A stretch of 64,000 bases of DNA. It comes from Granulicella cerasi (GTDB taxonomy: Bacteria > Acidobacteriota > Terriglobia > Terriglobales > Acidobacteriaceae). Made by a program: the position numbers and the translations under genes. The notes under the pieces were generated by a model. That model did not search any database, was not told the origin of the DNA, and worked only from the letters and a program-made list of their open reading frames with translations. Positions 17,247 through 25,538 of this stretch are shown piece after piece. Numbering within the stretch: position 1 is the stretch's first letter; the number at the start of each line of letters is the position of its first letter. The DNA lies in NCBI RefSeq assembly GCF_025685575.1, contig NZ_JAGSYD010000002.1:558001-622000 (forward strand), in the 5' to 3' direction.

Positions 17247-18560
17247 ATGATCGGTCCAGCAAAAAAGGATTGCGTGCTCTATCGGGTTGTTGTGGTTTGC
17301 GCTCATTCGCGAGAGCTGATTCGCAGAACGGATGGCCGGCTCCAGGTCCTACACGTTTCCATCCCTTTCGGACATCGTCCGGCCCAAGCATTGTGCGCAG
17401 CGATGAAGAATCTCTTTCAGATAGAGGCACTGATGGTAGATCTGCTCTCCGAAGAGGACGCGCTTGAGCCGTGCGTGTTGATGGAGACACTCATCGGCTC
17501 CCATTCGATCGGCAATGGCTCTGGCCTGACTTCAAATCTCTGCTGCGCTGATCTCAGCGATAGCGAGATGCAACGGCTTACTGCACTTCTCAATGATGAG
17601 AATGCGTGTTCTGTGTCGAGCATCGGCTGGACGGAACGCGCACGAAATTGGATTGCGGAGTCGGCTGGCTACGGGGTGGAAAGGATCAAATCGATCCAGC
17701 AACTCAACGCCGGTAAAGGATTCGCGCTGCTTTCCTTTATTACAGACGATGAGAGGCGCTTTTGGCTCAAAGCCACGGGTTCGCCGAACCAGAAAGAGTT
17801 CGCCATCACCCGACTTCTCGCGGAGAGAGCTCCTGATGCGTTGCCACTTCTACTAGATACACGATCTGCGTGGAATGCGTGGATAATGGAAGACGCGGGG
17901 CAGTCTCTCTGCTCCGACCCACGACAGACCACAGCGTTACGCGCAACTCGTTGCTTTGTTTCCTTGCAAGCGAGGCTCGTTGGCAGTGCGGATTCCCTCT
18001 TCGAAGCAGGGGCCATCGACTTGCGAGTTGAGCACCTGATGTTCTCGATTGAACGGGTAGTCGACTACCTCCTCTACTCAATGCCACGACAGACATCGAC
18101 CAACTCGATGCCGCTGACCAGCTCGCGCGTGAAGGAGCTTGGCGCCATCCTTCACAGTGCATGTGAGGAGCTTGCGGCGTTGAACCTGCCGGACACAGTG
18201 CTTCACAACGATCTCCATTGCGACAATTTTCTCGTCAACTCAGATCGTTGCTGCGTGACGGATTGGTGCGTCACGGGAGTGGGTATGCCTTTCCTCTGCT
18301 GCGATGATTTATCGCGTGCGACGAACCATCCGGTCGATTCAACACAAGCTTGCTATGCAGAGATGTGGGGCGGGAAGACTACCCAGACTGGTTTGCGCCT
18401 CGGATCATTGCTGTCGCCTTACGCCAAGATTCTCGCTCACGGTCGATGGATTGGCGATCACGCTAGACAGCCGGCATGGTTCGAAACCTACGCACGAACC
18501 ATGGCACGCCAGTTGGATCGCGCCGCACAAAATGCCGCGGAGTCCGGAGGCTTCCAGTGA
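17247..18560 (+). CDS. APH-like phosphotransferase in the lasso operon
   Basis: A 437-residue protein starting at ATG 17247, just after AGGAGCG and 14 bp from the B1 stop. Residues 150-430 have the aminoglycoside-phosphotransferase/protein-kinase-like fold: ATP-binding Lys in FWLKA (175), the helix Glu in KEFAITRLL (184), the hinge AWIMEDAG, the catalytic loop HNDLHCDN (320-327), and the metal-binding Asp in VTDW (339). The first 120 residues form an extra domain I cannot name. All key residues are present, so it is probably active. Known lasso kinases (HPr-kinase-like, as in paeninodin) belong to another fold. The substrate could be Thr38 or Ser39 of the precursor, which is my inference. Confidence 0.78.
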   Translation: MIGPAKKDCVLYRVVVVCAHSRELIRRTDGRLQVLHVSIPFGHRPAQALCAAMKNLFQIEALMVDLLSEEDALEPCVLMETLIGSHSIGNGSGLTSNLCCADLSDSEMQRLTALLNDENACSVSSIGWTERARNWIAESAGYGVERIKSIQQLNAGKGFALLSFITDDERRFWLKATGSPNQKEFAITRLLAERAPDALPLLLDTRSAWNAWIMEDAGQSLCSDPRQTTALRATRCFVSLQARLVGSADSLFEAGAIDLRVEHLMFSIERVVDYLLYSMPRQTSTNSMPLTSSRVKELGAILHSACEELAALNLPDTVLHNDLHCDNFLVNSDRCCVTDWCVTGVGMPFLCCDDLSRATNHPVDSTQACYAEMWGGKTTQTGLRLGSLLSPYAKILAHGRWIGDHARQPAWFETYARTMARQLDRAAQNAAESGGFQ

Positions 18561-20569
18561 TCGAAGATGGTATTGAAGAAATGCTCCATGGGGTCGCTGT
18601 AAAGGATCCGTATCAGTGGCTTGAAGACCGGAACTCCACCGAGACACAAGCGTGGATCGACCAACAACAACTGCCCCTCGCGGACTACTTCCGCCAGATC
18701 GGAGTGCCCGAGACGATTACGCTCCGTGTTTCACAAGAACTCGGAAACGTCATGATCGATCAGGTCGTTCGTTGCGGCGACCAATACATCTATCGCAAGC
18801 GGTTTCGTGCCGGAGAGCATCGCTGCCTCTGCATCAGCGATGCCTCGGGTGACAACGAAAAGATCCTCGTCGACCCGCAAACGCTTGGTCCCTACCAGTC
18901 CGTGAGCCTCTATCGCGTATCCTCCGACGGGCGTTTTGTGGCCTATGAGGTCATTCAAGGCGGAAGCGACAAGCGCACCGTCCGCGTCATCAATCTGCTC
19001 GATGGAGATCAGAACCTAGCCACCATTGACCTGGGGTATCCTCGTGGACTTGCGTTCACAGCGGAGGGGTTTTTCTTCAGCCAAGAGACCACCGCTTCCA
19101 GCGATGTTTATCGTATATGCCATCGGCGTTTCGATGCGCCCGGGGAAGATCGAACGGTCTTTGAGATCCCAAGATCTGAGTGCAGCAGGATCCTCCTGCT
19201 CTCCGACGATCATCGTCTGGGTGTGATGGTGATCCGGTTTCATGACGGAGAGTCGTACATAGATCTATGGGTAGCGACGATCGACGCCCAACCGAAGTGG
19301 TCTCTCCTCGCCCATGCGCGAAAGGTTCCTTTCTCACCAATCCTCGCCAATGGGCAAATCTACGCGGTAGTCGGCGATGGAGTGGCCTGCACTCGAGTGG
19401 TCAGCTTGTCGGAGAACGGAAGCGAGTTGAACACCATCGTCCCATCGTTAGACTCCTCACTCAACCGAGTGACGATCACAACGCAGGGCATATTCGTCGG
19501 ATCAAGCTACGGATTGGATAGCATTTTCGAAGGCTGGTCCTTTGATGGTCACCGCACAACAGTGCTTCGGTTTCCGAACGCGACGCTGCTTCTGCTATCC
19601 AGTTTTTGTGCAGCACCATCGACACTTCTCTTTAGCCTCGAATCCTTTGAGTCAGCCTCACTCGTGTATGAGTATTCGAATGGGCAAAGTGTGCTGGTTC
19701 CGAATCAGCGCGTAACGGACGAGGAACCGAGTGCGTTGTGGACTGTGAAGCAGGACAGCGTGGCGTCTCGCGACGGCACCTCTTTCGCTGTATCGGTGAT
19801 CTCCAAACGAGACGCCAATCTTTCTCAAAGAACTCCAGCCATCATGACTAGCTACGGGGGATTCGGAAGATCGATGACACCGATGTACTCGGTGTTCGTG
19901 AAACTGCTGGTCGAGATGGGAGCCGTCTTCGTGATTCCTCACATTCGTGGCGGTGGAGAAGAAGGCGCAGCATGGCATGAAGCAGGTCGAGGGACCAAAC
20001 GCCAAAACACCTTTGATGATTTCCTCTGCGCGGCAGAGTGGCTTCGCAACGAAAGGATCTGTGATCCCAACCGGCTTGCCATCTTTGGAGGCTCGAACTC
20101 CGGGCTGCTGGTTGCTGCCGCGATGACACAGCGTCCTGACCTCTTCTGCGCTGTGCTCTGCATCGCTCCCTTACTGGATATGGTTCGGTACGAGCGCTTC
20201 GACCGCGCTGCGAACTGGCGAAGCGAATACGGAACCATCGACATCGCAGAGGAGTTCCACGCCCTCCACGCCTACTCTCCCTATCATCGTGTGTCCGCCA
20301 CCCAGAATTATCCGGCGTGCCTGTTCGTAACGGGTGACAGGGATGATCGCTGTAATCCAGCACACGTACGAAAAATGGCCGCGCTGATGCAAGGCCGTAA
20401 GTGTCAATCGAATCCTGTCCTTGTGGACTACAGCCTTGAGCGAGGCCATGCAGGTTCCCTTCCGCTCTCCGTCAAAGTCGATGCCCTAACCCGGCGCATT
20501 GCCTTCCTGTGTCACGAGCTTGGAATCGACATGCTGCGAGGAGGATCCGATGAAACGCTACGCGCTTGA
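18557..20569 (+). CDS. Cytoplasmic prolyl oligopeptidase (S9A) within the lasso operon
   Basis: The start is GTG 18557, overlapping the kinase stop (GTGA), giving 670 residues, the normal size of S9A prolyl oligopeptidases. The N-terminus has the family motif DPYQWLEDRNS, followed by a beta-propeller and the alpha/beta-hydrolase domain. The triad is present: Ser in GGSNSG (about 514), Asp in GDRDDR (about 595) and His in RGHAG (about 630). The conserved RGGGEEG and YGGFG are also there. There is no signal peptide. Translational coupling places it in lasso maturation or turnover. It may trim the precursor after a proline (Pro33 or Pro35), or act as a cytoplasmic immunity hydrolase. Standard lasso operons lack such a gene. 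Confidence 0.85.
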   Translation: MIEDGIEEMLHGVAVKDPYQWLEDRNSTETQAWIDQQQLPLADYFRQIGVPETITLRVSQELGNVMIDQVVRCGDQYIYRKRFRAGEHRCLCISDASGDNEKILVDPQTLGPYQSVSLYRVSSDGRFVAYEVIQGGSDKRTVRVINLLDGDQNLATIDLGYPRGLAFTAEGFFFSQETTASSDVYRICHRRFDAPGEDRTVFEIPRSECSRILLLSDDHRLGVMVIRFHDGESYIDLWVATIDAQPKWSLLAHARKVPFSPILANGQIYAVVGDGVACTRVVSLSENGSELNTIVPSLDSSLNRVTITTQGIFVGSSYGLDSIFEGWSFDGHRTTVLRFPNATLLLLSSFCAAPSTLLFSLESFESASLVYEYSNGQSVLVPNQRVTDEEPSALWTVKQDSVASRDGTSFAVSVISKRDANLSQRTPAIMTSYGGFGRSMTPMYSVFVKLLVEMGAVFVIPHIRGGGEEGAAWHEAGRGTKRQNTFDDFLCAAEWLRNERICDPNRLAIFGGSNSGLLVAAAMTQRPDLFCAVLCIAPLLDMVRYERFDRAANWRSEYGTIDIAEEFHALHAYSPYHRVSATQNYPACLFVTGDRDDRCNPAHVRKMAALMQGRKCQSNPVLVDYSLERGHAGSLPLSVKVDALTRRIAFLCHELGIDMLRGGSDETLRA

Positions 20570-20927
20570 AGGTTGGCTGCTCTTGGCCTATATCGAATGG
20601 GTCATGAAGTTCGGGGCATTCAAGGAAATCAAGCAGTTCGTTTGCGAGCAAGAAGTGGCTTCAAGGGAAAAGCGCGACGAAGTGGATGTGCAGAACCTGT
20701 GTCATGCGATGGATCTAGCGTGCGTGTTCTATTTCAAGCCCGTTCTGTGTCTTCAGCGCTCGGCGGCGACAACCGTTTTGCTCAAACGTCACGGGTGGAA
20801 CGCGACGATGGTGATCGGCGCCCAGATTGTCCCCTTTCTATCCCATGCCTGGTGCGAGGTCGCAGGTTCGGTCGTCAACGACAAGCCTTACATGCGCGAG
20901 AAGTATGCCGTGCTTGAAGAGTTCTAA
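20550..20927 (+). CDS. Lasso leader peptidase (B2, transglutaminase-like Cys protease)
   Basis: A 125-residue protein starting at ATG 20550, after GAGGAGG and overlapping the end of the previous gene by 20 bp. It matches the PF13471 transglutaminase-like family of lasso B2 proteins: Cys67 in VLCLQRSAA, His99 in LSHAWCEV and Asp111 in VVNDKP form the Cys-His-Asp triad. B2 removes the leader from the precursor with the help of B1. The length fits stand-alone B2 proteins. It is followed 11 bp later by the cyclase gene. Confidence 0.9.
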   Translation: MKRYALEGWLLLAYIEWVMKFGAFKEIKQFVCEQEVASREKRDEVDVQNLCHAMDLACVFYFKPVLCLQRSAATTVLLKRHGWNATMVIGAQIVPFLSHAWCEVAGSVVNDKPYMREKYAVLEEF

Positions 20928-20938
20928 GGGAGGTTGTG

Positions 20939-22867
20939 ATGAGCCAGATGTTTGGAGTCCTCCAGCCCGGGGGAACTGTTGTCGATAGAAGTCGACTTGT
21001 TGCGATGAGCTACGCGACATCAGGCGCGCCGCCCGATGCCACTCACTTCCATACTGCAGGCCGTTTTGGAGTGGGGACGCAACTTCGGTATGTACATCAG
21101 CGCTCGCTAACAAAGAGTGGCATTTTTGCGGATGCGTTTCATTGCGTGTCGGCGTTCGAAGGTCGACTCGACAACCGCGCCGCGTTATCCCAGGAGCTGG
21201 GCTTCGATGACGCTCAGGCTTCGGACTCAGAGATTGTGGCCAAGGCTTTCCGGCTCTATGGAGAAGAATGCTTCGCACACCTGAAGGGTGATTGGGCAAT
21301 CGCTCTCTGGTCGCAGGATGAAGAAACGCTGTTCTTAGCTCGCGACCATGCCGGAACGAGACCTCTCTACTACCGTCACCAAGGCGGAGAAGTTCTGTGG
21401 GCTTCTTCACTAGCAACAATCTTGGAGGAGTTGCCTACGGCCCGGCCGTCCATTGAATTCGCACGTGCCTATCTCGCGGGACAAAGGATCGGTGACAGAA
21501 CTCCCTTTGAAGGGATCCATGCGGTGCCCTCCGCGTGCGTCGTACGGCTGGCCAGAGGTGGCTGCCTTACAAAGCGCCATTGGACACCTTTGCGAGAAAG
21601 TGAAGCCCGCTACGCCAGCGATGAAGCTTTTGAGGAGCATTTCCTCGACCTCTTCTCCCAAGCCGTATCTCGCCGCGTCGCAGGTGCTGAGTATCCGGTG
21701 ATCGCAGAGTTGAGTGGCGGCATGGACTCCAGCTCCATCGTTTGTATGGCGGACAGAGTGTGCCAGACGAGCGGAGAGGTCGTGGATCCCATCAAGACGA
21801 TCTCCTACTTCGACGATGCAGAACCGAACTGGAACGAAAGGCCGTACTTTACCGCAGTGGAGAAGCAGCGCGGTCAGCCAGGCGTCCATGTTGAGTTCCA
21901 TCTGGATCAAGAGAGATTTGAGTCCCCTTCTTTCGACTTCGGGATAGAGTATTGGCCTGGAACAACCCAAGCGAATGCAAAGCAACGACGCATCGTGGAA
22001 GACTGTCTTAGGAGCGTTGGTGCACGCTCGGTTCTTTCGGGGATTGGCGGAGACGAACTGCTCGGCGGCGTTCCTTACGCGATCCCAGAACTGGCAGATT
22101 ACCTCCGATCCTTTGAGATCTCGAACCTGCGAAACCAAAGCATGAGGTGGTGCCTGGAGAGCAGGCGTCCGTTGCTTGGATTGGCACAGGAGCTGCTTTC
22201 GTTCACCGCGAGAATGTACCTCGGAGGTCCCCGCTCGGCCTCTCATCGGTCACCATGGATCCGCGAAGATAAACCTGCCGTGGAACACGATTGCAGTTTG
22301 TTCACGCCCAGCTTTGCCCAGCGGATGTCGGCGCGCCCGAGCGCCATTGCAAACAGCTTTGCTTGGCAGACGGTGGTCGAGAGCCTCGCCAGCAACTCGG
22401 GACGGTGCAGGCCCGAGTTTGAATACGCTTACCCATATCTGGACAAGGATCTCGTTGAATTTCTCTTAAGTCTGCCGCGAGAGCAGCTGGTTAGATCCGG
22501 CAGACGACGTTCACTGATGAGACGAGCAATGCGTGGCACCGTGCCGGTTGAGATTCTGGAGCGACGTAGAAAGGCCTTCGCGATCCGCGGCCCACTTCGC
22601 TCCATGCAAGAGTCCGCTCCCTGCCTCGCGTCTCTTTTCTGCGATTCCCGATTGGCAGAACTGGGGTTGATCGAACCTGCGATTCTTTCCGACTGTGTGG
22701 CAGAGGTCGTGCAGGGCGCAAACATTCAATGGTGGCCGGCCATCGTCCGAGCCGCCCTCTATGAGATCTGGCTTCGTTCACTATTTCCGACGGAGACGAG
22801 GCTTTCAAAGCAAGCTACCTCTTCCGTCACGGAAAGAAGCCACCATGCTCACGCACCGGCAGATTGA
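20939..22867 (+). CDS. Asparagine-synthetase-like lasso cyclase (C)
   Basis: A 642-residue class B asparagine synthetase homologue starting at ATG 20939, after GGGAGG. The N-terminal amidotransferase-like domain starts MSQMFGVL and so lacks the Cys2 needed to use glutamine, while the rest of that fold (FEGRLDNR, LKGDWAIALW, ARDHAGTRPLYY) is kept. The synthetase domain has the PP-loop SGGMDSS (about 258) and SGIGGDELLGG. Lasso cyclases adenylate an Asp/Glu side chain and join it to the core's N-terminal amine. Loss of Cys2 is usual in such enzymes. B1 and B2 next to it support the assignment. Confidence 0.92.
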   Translation: MSQMFGVLQPGGTVVDRSRLVAMSYATSGAPPDATHFHTAGRFGVGTQLRYVHQRSLTKSGIFADAFHCVSAFEGRLDNRAALSQELGFDDAQASDSEIVAKAFRLYGEECFAHLKGDWAIALWSQDEETLFLARDHAGTRPLYYRHQGGEVLWASSLATILEELPTARPSIEFARAYLAGQRIGDRTPFEGIHAVPSACVVRLARGGCLTKRHWTPLRESEARYASDEAFEEHFLDLFSQAVSRRVAGAEYPVIAELSGGMDSSSIVCMADRVCQTSGEVVDPIKTISYFDDAEPNWNERPYFTAVEKQRGQPGVHVEFHLDQERFESPSFDFGIEYWPGTTQANAKQRRIVEDCLRSVGARSVLSGIGGDELLGGVPYAIPELADYLRSFEISNLRNQSMRWCLESRRPLLGLAQELLSFTARMYLGGPRSASHRSPWIREDKPAVEHDCSLFTPSFAQRMSARPSAIANSFAWQTVVESLASNSGRCRPEFEYAYPYLDKDLVEFLLSLPREQLVRSGRRRSLMRRAMRGTVPVEILERRRKAFAIRGPLRSMQESAPCLASLFCDSRLAELGLIEPAILSDCVAEVVQGANIQWWPAIVRAALYEIWLRSLFPTETRLSKQATSSVTERSHHAHAPAD

Positions 22868-22895
22868 TCAACTGCTTGTTCGCGGGAATCTGACG

Positions 22896-22903
22896 AAAGG
22901 AGG
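22896..22903 (+). promoter_or_regulatory. Strong ribosome binding site of the precursor gene
   Basis: AAAGGAGG lies 8 bp before the ATG at 22912. It is the best Shine-Dalgarno sequence of the operon and decides the reading frame of the small gene, which a longer frame on the same strand would otherwise hide. High translation of the last gene fits a precursor peptide needed in excess over its enzymes. Confidence 0.8.
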
Positions 22904-22911
22904 AAAGAGCC

Positions 22912-23052
22912 ATGATGAACTATTCCAAACCGTCCGTTCTTGCAACGGTCCCGGCGTTGGTTGCTGTCCAGAGCGATATGGTCAAAGACAATGCGCTGCA
23001 GGACAATCCCCAACCGATCGGTACTTCAGCCGCGTATGAAGCCGATGAGTAG
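22912..23052 (+). CDS. Candidate lasso-type precursor peptide (46 aa)
   Basis: A 46-residue peptide, 44 bp after the cyclase gene. It opens MMNYSKPSVLATVPALV; the Tyr4-x2-Pro7 spacing matches the YxxP motif by which lasso leaders bind B1. It ends IGTSAAYEADE, with four acidic residues and two hydroxyl residues (Thr38, Ser39) near the C-terminus. The core is unclear. The usual rule (Thr two before the core; Gly/Ser/Cys/Ala first; Asp/Glu at 7, 8 or 9) is not met neatly. Options are Ala18 to Asp26 (9-residue ring, long tail), Gln20 to Asp26, or Gly37 to Glu43/Asp45 (ring with almost no tail). The last would give a branched macrolactam, not a threaded lasso. It is last in the operon, whereas precursors are often first. 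Confidence 0.72.
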   Translation: MMNYSKPSVLATVPALVAVQSDMVKDNALQDNPQPIGTSAAYEADE

Positions 23053-23072
23053 TAGCTTCATCTGCCGATAAA

Positions 23073-23102
23073 CACGCCGGGATCCTACGGGGTCCCGGTG
23101 TG
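23073..23102. terminator. Hairpin with UACG tetraloop between the converging lasso operons
   Basis: A 13-bp stem with two G-U wobble pairs (23073-23085 with 23090-23102) closes a TACG loop. In RNA from the plus strand this is a UNCG-type tetraloop and should be very stable. The stop codon of the minus-strand hydrolase (23085-23087) lies in the loop region. The run of T on either side is weak (TTTATC on the minus side). It probably ends transcription from both operons. Confidence 0.6.
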
Positions 23103-25499
23103 CGTTCTGAGTACGGAACTGTGAATCTGATCATCACGCATCCTTTCCCAAGCGAGCTTCTCCTCGGCAGGCACGGTCGGACAGTGCCCCGACTCTGATC
23201 GATCGAGCAGCCAGAAGCAGAACCAGGCCACATTGCCCTCTTGCGAAGACATACGATCCGCAGGATTCTGCAGAATGTGTTGCCCATCTGGAATGAAGAC
23301 GAGATCGACGGGCTTTCGTTGTTGCCGCAGAGATGAGTAAGTCTCCCACTCGCCGAGCAGAGACATCTTTCCGATCGTCTCAATGCGAAGAGGGGTTTTC
23401 ACTTTGCTAAGCTCGAAGCCGACCGCCGTATCCATCCATTGATGAAGTCCCTCTCCGAACGGAGCAGCTCCATTGATCCGGTCGAATTCTCCGGCAAGTC
23501 CTGCGTTGCTCTCGCCGAAGAGCATGTACTGCGTGTAGCTCACGTCCACACCATCCGCTATCGTGGCTGCAGCGAAGAGTCGAGGATCGCGCACGAGAGC
23601 GCCTTCGACGTGCCAGGCCGTTCGGCTGAAGCCGATGATGCCGACCCTTTGTCTATCCACAATGCCGTCCTGAACGAGGTGATTGATCGCCGACTGATAG
23701 CCCAGGAGTTGATCGCCAAGTTCGAGCGGCGTAACGAAGTGGTCTGCATTCGAGCCGAGTTGCAATACGGCGATTCCGGCGCTCGCGAGAGGAAACGCAG
23801 CCATCGCCGTTGGATACCACCCGTCGGCGAGGAAGACATGCGGAGCAAAGCCGTGGGTTTGAATCACAAGCGGATATCTATGCGAAGGATCGTAATCGAC
23901 GGGAAGGACAAGGCCTCCCTCCCACTTTCTCCCGCTCGAGTCGGTCCAACGGTAGACTCGCGCCTGACCGAGCGCGACATGGCGCAGTTGAGGATTGGGA
24001 TCGAGCAAGAGCTTCGCCGAACCGTCCGACGGAGCTTCCGCTTTCTGAACCCATAGCGTCGGTGGTTGATTCATGGCCTGATGAACAGAAACGAAAAGCG
24101 GCTGAGCAGCACTCGCGTGAAATACTTCTGAGACCTTCTGCCATCCCTTGGTGCCATTCACATAACGCTCTTCGATGAGCTCTTTACTCCCGTTGCGAGC
24201 GAACACCAAGAGGATCGAGTTCGTGACGCTACGGTCGTACCGCGCGCTGATGAGGTGCATAGGAATCTGAGCTTCACCATTCACCCTGGATTGAACATCG
24301 CGAGTCAGAGCGAGACACTGTCGGCTACCGGTGGCGATCTCGATCGATAGAGCCACGCATGGGAGATGGCCCCGTCCGGAACGATCTTCGCGAGACAACG
24401 GTACGAACGTATTTGTCACAAGCACATTCGTGCCATCGGGAGACCACATGGCCACGGCCTTGTCGGAGTAGCCGAACCCATTCGCGGAAGGCGCATCCAA
24501 CAGTGGGCGACTCCGCCCGGAACGTAGATCGACAATGGAATAAGCCCGCGTCCGCCAATAGTTGAACGATGAAGTTTGCTTTGCATCGCCCTCTCTGAAG
24601 CGCAGATGCTCAAACATCGGGAGCGGATCGTAGTCCTTCCATGAAGAAGGGATCGATGACACGGGCGCAAGCCATACCGCGTGCCGGCTGTCTGGTGAGA
24701 TTGCGAGCGTACGCGCACTCAAGTTATCGGCGCTGGGACCACCTAGACGATTCGCGTCGGCGATAAGCTTGGGCGCAGAGCGACCATCCGCCTTCCATAA
24801 CGAATCGCGGCGAGGACGCATTCCATTCTCAAGCTGTGGAAACAAGAGTTGCTGCAGCGGAATGCCTGTGACGACTCGGCTTGATCCATAGAGCGGAACG
24901 CCGTTCAGTTCACTTGTCGAACGGGCGACCTCATCAATCCTTTCGCCGAAAAAGTAAACTTCATGATGCGAGCCAAGCTCAAAACTTCGTACATCTACAC
25001 CCTTGGGGTTCATCGCGCGGGGTGCCGGATCTTGCAGCCCCACTCGATAGAGCGTTCGCACGCCGCTCGCGTCGGACCCCAAGAAATACACCGTGCGAGA
25101 ATCTGGAGACCAGCGTAGCGCTGCGATCACAGCGGCATAGGGTCTATCGACAAGGAGTCGATGCGTCCCTCGGATCGTCGCAAGATGCTGCGGCCTTGGA
25201 GGCTGCGCGACCGCAGACGAAGTCAAATACCTCGTGACCTCCGCCACGTCATAGACAAGAAGATCCGATTCGATCTGACTGGTAGCTACTATTCCTCGTG
25301 TGGTGACGACCAAGAACTTCGAACCGTCTGGGGAGAAATTGACCTCAGGATGTTGAACAACTTGGGCCGGATCGCTGATCGTAACCATCTCGATGGAATC
25401 GCGGACAGTGAAGCGATGCTTCTGTGCATTCAAAGACTGAGCACACAGAAACAGGAACGCGAGCGTGTTCATGCCACACATGCGAGAGTGCAGTCTCAT
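23085..25499 (-). CDS. Exported S9-family hydrolase, AtxE2-type lasso isopeptidase candidate
   Basis: An 804-residue protein with an N-terminal signal sequence (MNTLAFLFLCAQSLNAQ; starts at M1 or M10), a beta-propeller (for example LRWSPDSRTVYFLGSDASG) and a C-terminal alpha/beta-hydrolase. The nucleophile lies in GIIGFSRTAWHV (about 625) and the His in IPDGQHILQNP (about 741), near KPVDLVF. This layout fits the S9 group containing AtxE2, which opens the isopeptide bond of astexin-type lassos; substrate assignment rests on context. It is the last gene of the sigma/anti-sigma/receptor operon and converges on the biosynthetic operon. The signal peptide suggests it works in the periplasm on peptide taken up by the receptor. 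Confidence 0.75.
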   Translation of the reverse strand: MRLHSRMCGMNTLAFLFLCAQSLNAQKHRFTVRDSIEMVTISDPAQVVQHPEVNFSPDGSKFLVVTTRGIVATSQIESDLLVYDVAEVTRYLTSSAVAQPPRPQHLATIRGTHRLLVDRPYAAVIAALRWSPDSRTVYFLGSDASGVRTLYRVGLQDPAPRAMNPKGVDVRSFELGSHHEVYFFGERIDEVARSTSELNGVPLYGSSRVVTGIPLQQLLFPQLENGMRPRRDSLWKADGRSAPKLIADANRLGGPSADNLSARTLAISPDSRHAVWLAPVSSIPSSWKDYDPLPMFEHLRFREGDAKQTSSFNYWRTRAYSIVDLRSGRSRPLLDAPSANGFGYSDKAVAMWSPDGTNVLVTNTFVPLSREDRSGRGHLPCVALSIEIATGSRQCLALTRDVQSRVNGEAQIPMHLISARYDRSVTNSILLVFARNGSKELIEERYVNGTKGWQKVSEVFHASAAQPLFVSVHQAMNQPPTLWVQKAEAPSDGSAKLLLDPNPQLRHVALGQARVYRWTDSSGRKWEGGLVLPVDYDPSHRYPLVIQTHGFAPHVFLADGWYPTAMAAFPLASAGIAVLQLGSNADHFVTPLELGDQLLGYQSAINHLVQDGIVDRQRVGIIGFSRTAWHVEGALVRDPRLFAAATIADGVDVSYTQYMLFGESNAGLAGEFDRINGAAPFGEGLHQWMDTAVGFELSKVKTPLRIETIGKMSLLGEWETYSSLRQQRKPVDLVFIPDGQHILQNPADRMSSQEGNVAWFCFWLLDRSESGHCPTVPAEEKLAWERMRDDQIHSSVLRTHTGTP

Positions 25500-25538
25500 G
25501 GTGTCTCCGAAGATGTCTAGGGTGATCGGTGCGCTTGC

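Noticed and set aside
22695-23039. A 114-residue plus-strand frame covering the precursor gene
   Set aside because: It runs through the cyclase gene in another frame, while the precursor frame has its own strong ribosome site and a leader-like sequence.
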